From an uncultured Collinsella sp. (GTDB lineage: Bacteria > Actinomycetota > Coriobacteriia > Coriobacteriales > Coriobacteriaceae): a stretch of 12,823 bases of DNA. The position numbers and the translations under genes were made by a program. Below, in pieces: positions 6,367 through 12,804 of this stretch. How positions within the stretch are numbered: position 1 is the first letter of the stretch; each line of letters starts with the position of its first letter. Location: the NCBI GenBank assembly GCA_900547835.1, contig URIJ01000044.1:1-12823 (forward strand). Reading direction: 5' to 3'. A model generated the notes under the pieces. That model made no database searches, was not told the origin of the DNA, and was given only the letters and a program-made list of their open reading frames with translations.

Positions 6367-7038
6367 CTAAACCGAATAGCCTTGGCCGCGGTGCGTGGTG
6401 AGGTATCCCTTGATGCCGATCTTGTCGAGCGTCGCACGCAGGCGGTTGATGTTGACGGTGAGCGTGTTGTCGTCCACGAAGGCATCGGAATCCCACAGGT
6501 CCTGCATGATGGCCGAGCGCGAGACGATTTTGCCCGCGCGACCCAGGAGCAGCGAAAGGATGCGCAGCTCGTTTTTGGTGAGCTCGGTACTGTCGCCGGT
6601 TGCCGTATTGGTGACCGTGGAGCGGGCAAGGTCAAGCTCCAGCCCCTTGTGGACCATGGTGCTGCGTTCGCCTGCCGCTGTGGTGCGGCGCAGCAGCGCG
6701 TTGATGCGTGCCACGAGCACGCGCGCGCTATAGGGCTTGGAGATAAAGTCGTCCGCACCGAGTGTCATGGCCATGACCTCGTCGATCTCGGTCGTGCGCG
6801 ACGTGAGAACGATGATGGGGACCTCGGATTCGCGGCGGACTTCGTGGCAGATATGCTGGCCGTCTTTGACGGGAAGCGTGAGGTCGAGCAGTACCAGGTC
6901 GGACGCGGCAGCGAGAATATCGCGCGAGACATGCTCGAACAATTCGCAGGCCTCGACCTCAAAACCTGCACGGACAAGGATGTCGGCAAGCTCGCGGCGA
7001 ATGGGCTCGTCGTCCTCAACGATATAGATCAGCGCCAT
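6367..7038 (-). CDS. OmpR/PhoB-family response regulator, partner of the BceS-like kinase
   Basis: A 223-residue transcription factor. The receiver domain (about 1-117) has the acidic pair D9/D10, phosphorylation site D52 in LLDLTLPVKDG, switch threonine T79 and lysine K101 in SKPY. The C-terminal winged helix-turn-helix (about 130-223) contains LTKNELRILSLLL, the recognition region DDNTLTVNINRLRATL and the wing ending HRGQGYSV, typical of BceR-like regulators. It is the first gene of a two-gene operon with the kinase. The ATG at 7038 is chosen because the receiver begins MALIYIVEDD exactly there and a GGGGAG element lies about eight bases upstream; the frame stays open to 7212 but the extra residues do not resemble a protein domain. 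Its targets are not visible here; a palindrome upstream (7108-7121) might be an autoregulatory site. Confidence 0.96.
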   Translation of the reverse strand: MALIYIVEDDEPIRRELADILVRAGFEVEACELFEHVSRDILAAASDLVLLDLTLPVKDGQHICHEVRRESEVPIIVLTSRTTEIDEVMAMTLGADDFISKPYSARVLVARINALLRRTTAAGERSTMVHKGLELDLARSTVTNTATGDSTELTKNELRILSLLLGRAGKIVSRSAIMQDLWDSDAFVDDNTLTVNINRLRATLDKIGIKGYLTTHRGQGYSV

Positions 7039-7071
7039 GGATTCCGCTCCCCCCTTGGTTGTCTTGCCACC

Positions 7072-7121
7072 ATTATGGCTGCGGAGCCGCAGGTGCGCGC
7101 CTTGCGCGTCACCAAGGTGAC
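7072..7121 (-). promoter_or_regulatory. Candidate promoter and operator of the two-component operon
   Basis: On the minus strand CATAAT (7072-7077) is a plausible -10 box about 35 bases before the regulator ATG, but no convincing -35 is seen. Some 30 bases further upstream is a perfect dyad, GTCACC-AA-GGTGAC (7108-7121), well placed for an activator dimer such as the regulator itself. This is inferred from position and symmetry only. Confidence 0.3.
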
Positions 7122-7131
7122 AGAACTGTTC

Positions 7132-7201
7132 GCGAGCGGCAGGGGCTTGCCCCTCGCTCGCAACGGGCACGGGAATTAAATGAGTTTTTAATCCCCGTCC
7201 C
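7132..7201. repeat. Two adjacent hairpins between the unknown gene and the regulator
   Basis: Hairpin 1 (7132-7161): GCGAGCG and AGGGGC pair with GCCCCT and CGCTCGC around a TT loop with a 2-base bulge (13 bp). Hairpin 2 (7165-7201): ATTAAA/TTTAAT plus ACGGG/CCCGT and GGG/CCC, with one mismatch and one bulged base. They follow the stop of the upstream minus-strand gene and could attenuate or end its transcript, but neither is followed by a T-run on the minus strand. Confidence 0.45.
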
Positions 7202-7212
7202 AGAAACATCAT

Positions 7213-7920
7213 TTAGCGGCGGGCACGGAGCTTTTCGTAGCCGCCGGCAAAGAAGGCGACCGTGGCGGCGTCGGCCTCCGCGGCGTCGGCCTCGGTTGCG
7301 GGGACCACGCCGTGCTCGTCGCTCACCAGGAACAAGGCACCCTTGAGCTGCGCGGGAATGTCTACGCGCGTGACTGGGATGCCCTTGGTCTGGGCCAACT
7401 GTTCGATGAGCGTTGCCGTGCCGCACAGGCACTCGTCCGCCGGTGCCACAAAGGCAAGCTCGCCGTTGTTGACGGCGGCGAGCAGCTCGGGCGCCACGCC
7501 GGTCTCGTCGGCTTCGGAGCGAGCCTCGGCAGAACGGGCACGCAGCGCCTTGGCCGACGTGTCGGCCAGCGGCTCGTACTCCCCCACCGTCATGGCGGCA
7601 TTGCCGTTAACGTCGATCACCAGCATGAGCACGCCGTCGCGTGCGGTGTAGTCGCCCTCGGCAAGTGACCACTCAACGTGCTGCTTTGCCCAGCTGAGCA
7701 TGTTATGGGTAAGCGGCTCGCCCTGCACCAGGCGCTCGGACAGCGCGCGGATGTGACGGTTGAGCATGGGCACCTTTTTGTTGGACATGCGCCAACGGCA
7801 GACAAGCGCGGGCTTGTCGAGCGTAAACTTCTCGACCGCCTCCTGATTGGCGCAAAAGTCCTCGTACGCACGCTGATCCTCGGTATTGCCAAACAGCTCG
7901 TCATCATCAATCTGGGGCAT
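7213..7920 (-). CDS. Uncharacterised protein, possibly class IV aminotransferase-like
   Basis: A 235-residue soluble acidic protein with no signal peptide or membrane helix. I do not firmly recognise it. The N-terminal third is charged (MPQIDDDELFG, then KPALVCRWRMSNKKVPMLN). From about residue 74 the order of elements (WAKQHVEWSL, DGVLMLVIDVNGNAAM at 95-110, ECLCGTATLIEQLAQTKGIPV at 163-183, GALFLVSDEHGVVPA at 194-208) recalls the C-terminal half of class IV PLP aminotransferases. No lysine stands where the catalytic one would be expected and the protein is short, so any such relation would be to a non-catalytic or diverged form. An Ala/Glu-rich linker occupies about 122-150. ATG 7920 is chosen (GAAAGG seven bases upstream); ATG 7944, adding eight residues, is the alternative. 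It is followed 174 bases later by the two-component operon and may be a separate unit. Confidence 0.8.
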   Translation of the reverse strand: MPQIDDDELFGNTEDQRAYEDFCANQEAVEKFTLDKPALVCRWRMSNKKVPMLNRHIRALSERLVQGEPLTHNMLSWAKQHVEWSLAEGDYTARDGVLMLVIDVNGNAAMTVGEYEPLADTSAKALRARSAEARSEADETGVAPELLAAVNNGELAFVAPADECLCGTATLIEQLAQTKGIPVTRVDIPAQLKGALFLVSDEHGVVPATEADAAEADAATVAFFAGGYEKLRARR

Positions 7921-7952
7921 GGTTGTACCTTTCGTGTTAGTCATTCCGTCCT

Positions 7953-7958
7953 CTTATA
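7953..7958 (-). promoter_or_regulatory. Possible -10 box of the unknown gene
   Basis: TATAAG on the minus strand lies directly after the T-tract of the purH terminator, with only a weak TTTGGA 15 bases upstream. Transcription from here would start near 7946, favouring translation from ATG 7920 over 7944. Confidence 0.25.
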
Positions 7959-7960
7959 CC

Positions 7961-7996
7961 AAAAAGACGGCCCTCCAAACGGAGCGGTCGTCTTTT
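7961..7996 (-). terminator. Intrinsic terminator of the purH transcript
   Basis: A 15-bp hairpin (7962-7976 with 7981-7996, loop AAAC, one bulged base and one G-U pair) is followed on the minus strand by five Ts. It lies about 200 bases past the purH stop and immediately upstream of the next gene, so it could also act as a leader attenuator for that gene. Confidence 0.75.
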
Positions 7997-8081
7997 GCAG
8001 AGATTATTTTAGAAGCGAGGCCAGTCCAAGGGACGAGATAACATCCCATCCTCCCCAGTCAACCTAACAGGTCGGCGAGGG

Positions 8082-8174
8082 TTGCCCAGGTGCCGCAGAT
8101 TGCCGTGAAAGAGGAGCGACGCGTACTTGGGTACGCGGGCGACGAATGAACGGCAAGGTGCGGTGGCTGGGCAA
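8082..8174. ncRNA. 93-nt nested palindrome, candidate structured RNA or REP element (element B)
   Basis: Four concentric perfect stems fold the stretch into one rod: 8082-8089 with 8167-8174 (TTGCCCAG/CTGGGCAA), 8093-8097 with 8159-8163, 8100-8106 with 8150-8156, and a terminal hairpin 8121-8126 with 8131-8136 (GCGTAC/GTACGC) closed by a 4-base loop. Internal loops are small and symmetric (3/3, 2/2) except a large purine-rich one (8107-8120 against 8137-8149). Such regular internal loops are typical of functional RNA, but also of extragenic repeats. It lies 21 bases after the purH stop, before the terminator, so it would be in the purH 3' UTR. Strand cannot be decided from pairing. It matches no riboswitch I can name. 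Confidence 0.55.
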
Positions 8175-8195
8175 GCCGCAGCGCCGCTTCCCTGC

Positions 8196-9803
8196 TTAGT
8201 GGCGGAAGTGGCGGGCGCCCGTGAAGACCATAGCAATGCCGTGCTCGTTGCAGGCCTGAATGCTCTCGTCGTCGCGCTTGGAGCCGCCGGGCTGGATGAT
8301 GCAGGTCACGCCGTGCGCGGCAAGCACGTCGACGTTGTCGCGGAACGGGAAGAACGCGTCGCTTGCACAGGCAAAGCCGCCCTTCTCCACGCCCTCGCGC
8401 TCGCAGAAGTCCTCGGCGCGCTCGCAGGCAAGCAGCGCGGAGTCAACGCGGTTGGGCTGACCGGGGCCCATGCCAATGCCGGCCTTGCCCTTGGAGACCA
8501 GGATGGCGTTGGACTTAACGCCCTTGCAGACCTTCCAGGCAAACTCGAGCTCGGCCATCTCGGCGTCGGTGGGCTTGCGGTCGGTGGGGAACGTAAAGGT
8601 CGCGGGATCCTCGGTCACGTGGTCGACCTCCTGCACCAGCATGCCGCCGTCGATGGAGCGCAGCTCCACCTGGGCGCCGTGGTCTACGCCGCCGGTAGCC
8701 AGCACGCGCAGGTTGGGGCGCTTGACCATGCGCTCGAGCGCCTCGTCGGTGTAGCCCGGGGCGATGATGACCTCGACGAACTGCTTGTTCTGATCGGCAA
8801 AGTGCTCAACCAGCTCAAAGGGGACCTCGCGGTTGCAGGCGATGATGCCACCAAAGGCGCTCTTGGGATCGCAGGCAAAGGCACGGTCGTAGGCAGCCGT
8901 GATGTCCTCGGCAACGGCGGAACCGCAGGGGTTCTGATGCTTAAGGATCACGCAGGCCGGCTCGTCGAACTCGCGGACCAGGTTCCAAGCGGCGTCGGCA
9001 TCCAGATAGTTGTTGTAGCTGAGCGGCTTGCCCTGGATCTGCTCGGAGCCCACGAGCGGGAACTGAGAGCTCGCGGTGTTCTCGCAGCCCTCGGCAAAGC
9101 GATAGACCGTGGCCTTTTGCTGCGGATTCTCGCCATAGCGCAGGTCGTCGACCTTCTCCAGCGAAATCTCGAGCTTGGCAGAGGTGTCCGCCACGTCGCT
9201 TGCCTGGGCGGCGAGCCAACGGGAGATAGCCGTGTCGTAGGCGGCGGTGGTCTGGTAGACCTTCACCTGCAGGCGACGACGGGTGGAAAGCGTGGTGCAG
9301 CCACCGGTCTCGCGCATCTCGGCCAGGACGGCATCATAGTCGGCCGGGTCGGAAATGACGGTAACGCTCGTGGCGTTCTTGGCAGCAGAGCGCAGCATGG
9401 AGGGACCACCGATGTCGATGTGCTCGATGGCGTCCGCGAAGGTGACCTCGGGGTTGGCGACGGTCTTCTCGAACTCGTACAGGTTGACGACGACCAGGTC
9501 GATCAGCTTAATGCCGTGCTGAGCGGCCTCCTGCATGTGCTGCTCGGAATCGCGGCGGGCCAGCAGCGCGCCGTGAACCTTGGGGTGCAGGGTCTTAACG
9601 CGGCCGTCCATCATCTCGGGGTAGCCCGTGAACTCCTCGATGGGGGTTACGGGAACGCCCGCGTCCTCGATGGCACGAGCCGTGCCGCCCGTAGAGATGA
9701 TCTCGACGCCAAAGTCGTCAACCAGCGTCCGTGCGAAATCGACGACGCCCGTCTTATCGGTAACCGAGATCAACGCGCGTGCGATCTTCACATCAGATCC
9801 CAT
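8196..9803 (-). CDS. purH: Bifunctional AICAR formyltransferase / IMP cyclohydrolase PurH
   Basis: This cytoplasmic enzyme catalyses the last two steps of de novo purine synthesis: formylation of AICAR with 10-formyltetrahydrofolate to FAICAR, then ring closure to IMP. The N-terminal IMP cyclohydrolase (MGS-like) domain, about 1-150, shows ISTGGTARAI (36-45), GRVKTLHPKVHGALLARRD (67-85) and IDIGGPSMLRSAAKN (129-143). The AICAR transformylase domain, about 210-535, shows LRYGENPQQKA (221-231), the catalytic Lys-His pair K288/H289 in LKHQNPCG, DPKSAFGGI (312-320), GMGPGQPNRVDSA (444-456) and SDAFFPFRDNVD (481-492); it ends FTGARHFRH. The length of 535 residues is close to the family norm of about 510-530. 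The ATG at 9803 has a strong AGGAGG six bases upstream. It appears monocistronic here, with no other pur gene in the window. Confidence 0.99.
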   Translation of the reverse strand: MGSDVKIARALISVTDKTGVVDFARTLVDDFGVEIISTGGTARAIEDAGVPVTPIEEFTGYPEMMDGRVKTLHPKVHGALLARRDSEQHMQEAAQHGIKLIDLVVVNLYEFEKTVANPEVTFADAIEHIDIGGPSMLRSAAKNATSVTVISDPADYDAVLAEMRETGGCTTLSTRRRLQVKVYQTTAAYDTAISRWLAAQASDVADTSAKLEISLEKVDDLRYGENPQQKATVYRFAEGCENTASSQFPLVGSEQIQGKPLSYNNYLDADAAWNLVREFDEPACVILKHQNPCGSAVAEDITAAYDRAFACDPKSAFGGIIACNREVPFELVEHFADQNKQFVEVIIAPGYTDEALERMVKRPNLRVLATGGVDHGAQVELRSIDGGMLVQEVDHVTEDPATFTFPTDRKPTDAEMAELEFAWKVCKGVKSNAILVSKGKAGIGMGPGQPNRVDSALLACERAEDFCEREGVEKGGFACASDAFFPFRDNVDVLAAHGVTCIIQPGGSKRDDESIQACNEHGIAMVFTGARHFRH

Positions 9804-10080
9804 GCAGTCCTCCTGTCTGGTACGCCGCCGTGCTCTGTGAGTCGGTGATACGTCGATCTGCAGCGCTCGCGCAGCGGCATTGAAAATACTGATTCAATGT
9901 AGCGCATCGAGCGCATCGATGCACCCCGCAACGGGCGCATGTGCAGAAAAAGTTTGCGAGCGGAGGGGATGGGCACGGCACTGGGCACGGTGAGTTCATG
10001 GAACACAGGGGCACCATAATTTGATGCCAATGGCGTGGTAGAACTGTGCTCGATATGCATCCGCAAAAGAAAGAGGCACC
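9804..10080. promoter_or_regulatory. Divergent purH / acetyltransferase intergenic region
   Basis: This 277-base gap must hold promoters for both genes, but no strong -10/-35 pair is clear on either strand. It contains an inverted repeat CATTGAA-N8-TTCAATG (9878-9899), about 75 bases upstream of the purH ATG, overlapping a weak minus-strand TACATT (9896-9901), and a 9-bp tandem repeat GCGCATCGA (9902-9910, 9911-9919). The inverted repeat is a reasonable operator candidate for purine control, by position only. Confidence 0.35.
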
Positions 10081-10722
10081 ATGGTCTCGCGGGTTCTCTA
10101 CCGACCGTTTGATACCGAAGACTTCGACGCCATCGCGCTGATTCTGCAGCAGCTTTGGCATAACAATTCGGATAACGATGAGTACAACCGCCTTGAGGCC
10201 GCGTGCGACCTCGCCTATTGCCTTTCGTCGTCGACGTTTTCACAGGTTGCCGTAATCGACGGTCAGGCGCGTGGCATTTCGCTCGCGCGTGCGGGACAGA
10301 GCTCCAGCGCCACTATCAACGAGCATTGGATGGATACCGAACGCGCGCTGCTATCGCAGATGCGTGAGCTGGAGCCCGATGCCTGCGCCGAGTATCTCTC
10401 GTTTGTGCGCGCAACCATCCGAACCAACAACCGCCTGCTCGAGAGCAGCCCGTTGCCGCACGACAACGAGGTCACGCTGCTTGCCGTGGATCGCGATGTC
10501 CATGGCCTGGGCGTTGGCACGGTTCTGCTCGATGCCGCGGTCTCGCACCTGTCCTCGCTTGGAGCGACGAGGGCGCACCTGTACACCGACTCCAACTGCT
10601 CGTGGAAGTTCTACGAGCTGCACGGCTTTAAGCGCACGGCCACGCACCGCGCCAACCGCGAAGAGCGCCGTCACGACATGCCGCGCGAAAGCTTCCTCTA
10701 CGAACTCGATCTAACAGCCTAA
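10081..10722 (+). CDS. GNAT-family N-acetyltransferase
   Basis: A 213-residue soluble protein with a C-terminal GNAT fold; the family transfers an acetyl group from acetyl-CoA to an amine, and the substrate here is unknown. Motif A is NEVTLLAVDRDVHGLGVGTVLLDAAVSHL in outline: strand 4 VTLLAVD (131-137), then the CoA pyrophosphate loop HGLGVG (141-146), in which histidine replaces the usual Arg/Gln. Motif B follows as AHLYTDSNCSWKFYELHGFKRT (165-186). The N-terminal half (YRPFDTEDFDAIALIL) is the usual beta1-alpha1 start, with an extended helical stretch at about 80-125 not typical of minimal GNATs. The ATG has AAAGAGG about five bases upstream. It is divergent from purH and convergent with the DUF2207 gene. 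Family fairly certain, function open. Confidence 0.9.
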   Translation: MVSRVLYRPFDTEDFDAIALILQQLWHNNSDNDEYNRLEAACDLAYCLSSSTFSQVAVIDGQARGISLARAGQSSSATINEHWMDTERALLSQMRELEPDACAEYLSFVRATIRTNNRLLESSPLPHDNEVTLLAVDRDVHGLGVGTVLLDAAVSHLSSLGATRAHLYTDSNCSWKFYELHGFKRTATHRANREERRHDMPRESFLYELDLTA

Positions 10723-10734
10723 ACCCGGCAGCCA

Positions 10735-10793
10735 TACCTAGTCATTTAGGAACGTTCCCAGTGACTAGTCGTTGGGGACAGTCTTCGTAGGTA
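10735..10793. repeat. Dyad-rich intergenic repeat between convergent genes
   Basis: Thirteen bases past the acetyltransferase stop, CTAGTCA (10738-10744) and TGACTAG (10762-10768) flank a perfect 10-bp palindrome GGAACGTTCC (10749-10758). An outer pair TACCTA/TAGGTA (10735-10740 with 10788-10793) encloses everything, including GGGGACAGTC (10774-10783). It has no T-run, and its sequence is AT-richer than the genes. It looks like an extragenic palindromic repeat or a protein-binding site. Confidence 0.55.
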
Positions 10794-10799
10794 GCGCAT

Positions 10800-10845
10800 A
10801 AAAATGGGATGGATCCGTCGGCAGTCGCCGGAGAAGATCCATCCC
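10800..10845 (-). terminator. Intrinsic terminator of the DUF2207 gene
   Basis: A 10-bp stem (10806-10815 with 10836-10845, GGGATGGATC/GATCCATCCC) holds an inner CGGC/GCCG hairpin (10819-10822 with 10827-10830). On the minus strand it is followed by five Ts (10800-10804). It begins 15 bases past the gene's stop. Confidence 0.88.
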
Positions 10846-10860
10846 AAAAATCAGAACTCG

Positions 10861-12804
10861 CTAGAACGTTCCGCCGCCGCCTCCGCCGACGCCGCCTCCG
10901 CCGCCGCCCGAGAAGCCGCCACCACCGCCGCCGTTCGAGCTATCGGAACTCGACGCCAGCTCACGGATGCTCTCGTGATACACGTCATCGAACGAATCGA
11001 GCGGAGACTCGATACCGTAATGATGGTAGTACCACCAGTAGCAGGGATAATTGTCATAGAAGCCGTCGGCCTCGCGCACCTCGGGCGGCACGGCCTCGGC
11101 CAGCTGTCGCAGCACTTCTTTCGAAACGCCTAGGGCAACGCCCATCACCAGCAGCTTGTTCCACAGCACCAGATCGCCGGGGACGGCTTCCTTTAGACGA
11201 GTGAAGTCCTCGAGCCAATGCTTAAGTGCCTTGCAGCGAGCCGCCACCTCGGCGCCCTCCGGCGTAAAGCGGCGGAACGTAAGGCCCACGCCGATACCCA
11301 CCAGCACAATCGGCACCGAGATAACCGCGGCGGTAATGTTCGCCTGCGCGCCATCGGTAAAGAAGATGGATCCCACGGGAACAAAGGCAATCAGGATACC
11401 AAGAACCAGGCAAAACACCATTGCAACAATGCCGTCCGAGGCAACGTACTCGCTATCGGCCAGCTTGCCCTTAACGGTGTTCTGATAGTCCTCGAGCTTG
11501 TCGCCCACGGGCGTAGCGTGCTGCTTGACGTAGTGCTGCAGCTCGTCGAACGTGCGCGAGCGATCGCCGTTCTCGTCAGGCTTAGCACCGGCAAAGAAGA
11601 CCTTGAGCACCATGTGGTCAATGCCCTTGGCCGACTTCCAGCCCGCATCACTCACCGTCACGCGATACGTCTGCTCTTCTTTTTCACGCCCCAACAGACC
11701 CTTCTTGGCCTTGGTCACGGTCGCCTGCTCCAGCTTGATCACACGGTCGTCAGTGAGCTTCATGAGCGTGGCGATATATGCCTGATCGGGCACCTCATTC
11801 CAGCTCATGAGGGCCGAAAGCACGGCGGGATGGTCGGCCGAAGGCACATCGCGGAAATATTCGTCCTGGAAAAGCGGCTTGGGCTTGGGCTTACGCAGCT
11901 TGAGCACGACGATTGTGCCGGTAAAGGCCACCGCCGCGACAACACTCACCACGGCAAGCACGTTGGCGATCATGCGCGCATGGGCACGGCGGGCATTGGC
12001 CTCCTCGGCCCAGGCTTTCTCCTCGCTTAGGATCGTCGGCAGGCGTTCCTCGCTCGAGGCGGCAAGCTGCGGTACCCAATCGCTTGGAAAGACCACACGT
12101 GCCTCGGCGAACTCGCCCTGATGCACGCAGGGAATGGTATAGGTGACCATAGGCTCGTCCGCGTCGAGCGACACGTCGCCCGTCAGCGGACCGTGACCCC
12201 ATGCGCGGAAGTTGTCGCCCTTGGTCGCCGGGGTCCCGGTGGCGGCATTTGCGAAGTAGAGCTCCATCTCGACGTCATCGGAATCCGCCGACCAGCCGTC
12301 GCCCACAAACTTCCAGTAGAGCTCGGCGGTATCGGACCAGTTCATGACCGCACCGGTCATGGTGTAGCTCACGTAATAGATCACGCTATCGCCGCTCTCG
12401 TGGGGGCTGAAAACCTTGATCTTTACGCCGCCGTCGGACTGCTCGACCGTGTAGACGCCAGAGTCACCCTTGTTTGCGCTATCGACTTTGTTGAACGCGG
12501 TGTCCTCTTCCTCGACGCTCAGCACGTCGACACCCGCCGCGCCGCCCTGCTGGTTGGTGCCCGCATTGATCTCCCAAAACACGCCGTTGATGTCGTCATC
12601 GAAATCGAACTGGCGTCCCTCGACAACGGTCAACGAACCATCGGCCTCGACCGTGGCGCCGATGTAGGTTTGGCTCATGGAGTAGCCGTCGGCGTGTGCG
12701 GCGGCAGGCAGCAGCAACAACGCAAGCGCGACGAGTGCGCAGACGGAAGCGAATCGCGCGAATAGGCGGCGCTGCCGACAGGTCTTGGCAACGGGGGCGT
12801 TCAT
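10861..12804 (-). CDS. DUF2207 domain membrane protein with signal peptide and Gly-rich tail
   Basis: A 647-residue predicted envelope protein of the DUF2207 family, whose function is unknown. Order of parts: Sec signal peptide (1-38; RRLFARF, a leucine/alanine core, AHA before D39); an extracytoplasmic beta-rich domain (about 40-270) with the family-typical opening strand and GVFWEIN (75-81); a membrane helix (279-302); a cytoplasmic domain (about 305-455) including FRDVPSADHPAVLSALMSWNEV (a winged-helix-like start of the DUF2207 C-terminal region) and LMKLTDDRVIKLE; two more helices (459-481, 488-509); a cytoplasmic helical segment (515-580); an aromatic stretch YWWYYHHYG (589-597); and a tail of glycine runs ending GGGGGTF. 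ATG 12804 is chosen (AAAGGA seven bases upstream); the GTG at 12810 leaves no room for a ribosome site. Its promoter is outside the window, and a terminator follows. Confidence 0.92.
   Translation of the reverse strand: MNAPVAKTCRQRRLFARFASVCALVALALLLLPAAAHADGYSMSQTYIGATVEADGSLTVVEGRQFDFDDDINGVFWEINAGTNQQGGAAGVDVLSVEEEDTAFNKVDSANKGDSGVYTVEQSDGGVKIKVFSPHESGDSVIYYVSYTMTGAVMNWSDTAELYWKFVGDGWSADSDDVEMELYFANAATGTPATKGDNFRAWGHGPLTGDVSLDADEPMVTYTIPCVHQGEFAEARVVFPSDWVPQLAASSEERLPTILSEEKAWAEEANARRAHARMIANVLAVVSVVAAVAFTGTIVVLKLRKPKPKPLFQDEYFRDVPSADHPAVLSALMSWNEVPDQAYIATLMKLTDDRVIKLEQATVTKAKKGLLGREKEEQTYRVTVSDAGWKSAKGIDHMVLKVFFAGAKPDENGDRSRTFDELQHYVKQHATPVGDKLEDYQNTVKGKLADSEYVASDGIVAMVFCLVLGILIAFVPVGSIFFTDGAQANITAAVISVPIVLVGIGVGLTFRRFTPEGAEVAARCKALKHWLEDFTRLKEAVPGDLVLWNKLLVMGVALGVSKEVLRQLAEAVPPEVREADGFYDNYPCYWWYYHHYGIESPLDSFDDVYHESIRELASSSDSSNGGGGGGFSGGGGGGVGGGGGGTF

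Noticed and set aside
5941..7179. 412-codon plus-strand open frame across the kinase and regulator
   Set aside because: It spans two well-supported genes and their junction on the other strand, and the translation has no protein-like motifs.
7945..8195. Riboswitch or T-box leader ahead of the unknown gene
   Set aside because: The T-box signature and known riboswitch cores were not found; the structure at 8082-8174 fits a repeat or unknown RNA better.
8009..8236. 75-codon minus-strand frame after purH
   Set aside because: It overlaps the end of purH and runs through the nested palindrome; no ribosome site and no protein character.
8127..9848. 573-codon plus-strand open frame across purH
   Set aside because: It is the antisense of a certain purH; the product is low-complexity Ala/Gly/Val/Leu-rich without domain features. 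Long antisense frames are expected at this GC content.
10861..12030. Plus-strand open frames of up to 270 codons inside the DUF2207 gene
   Set aside because: They are shadows of the minus-strand gene, which has a signal peptide, membrane helices, a ribosome site and a terminator.
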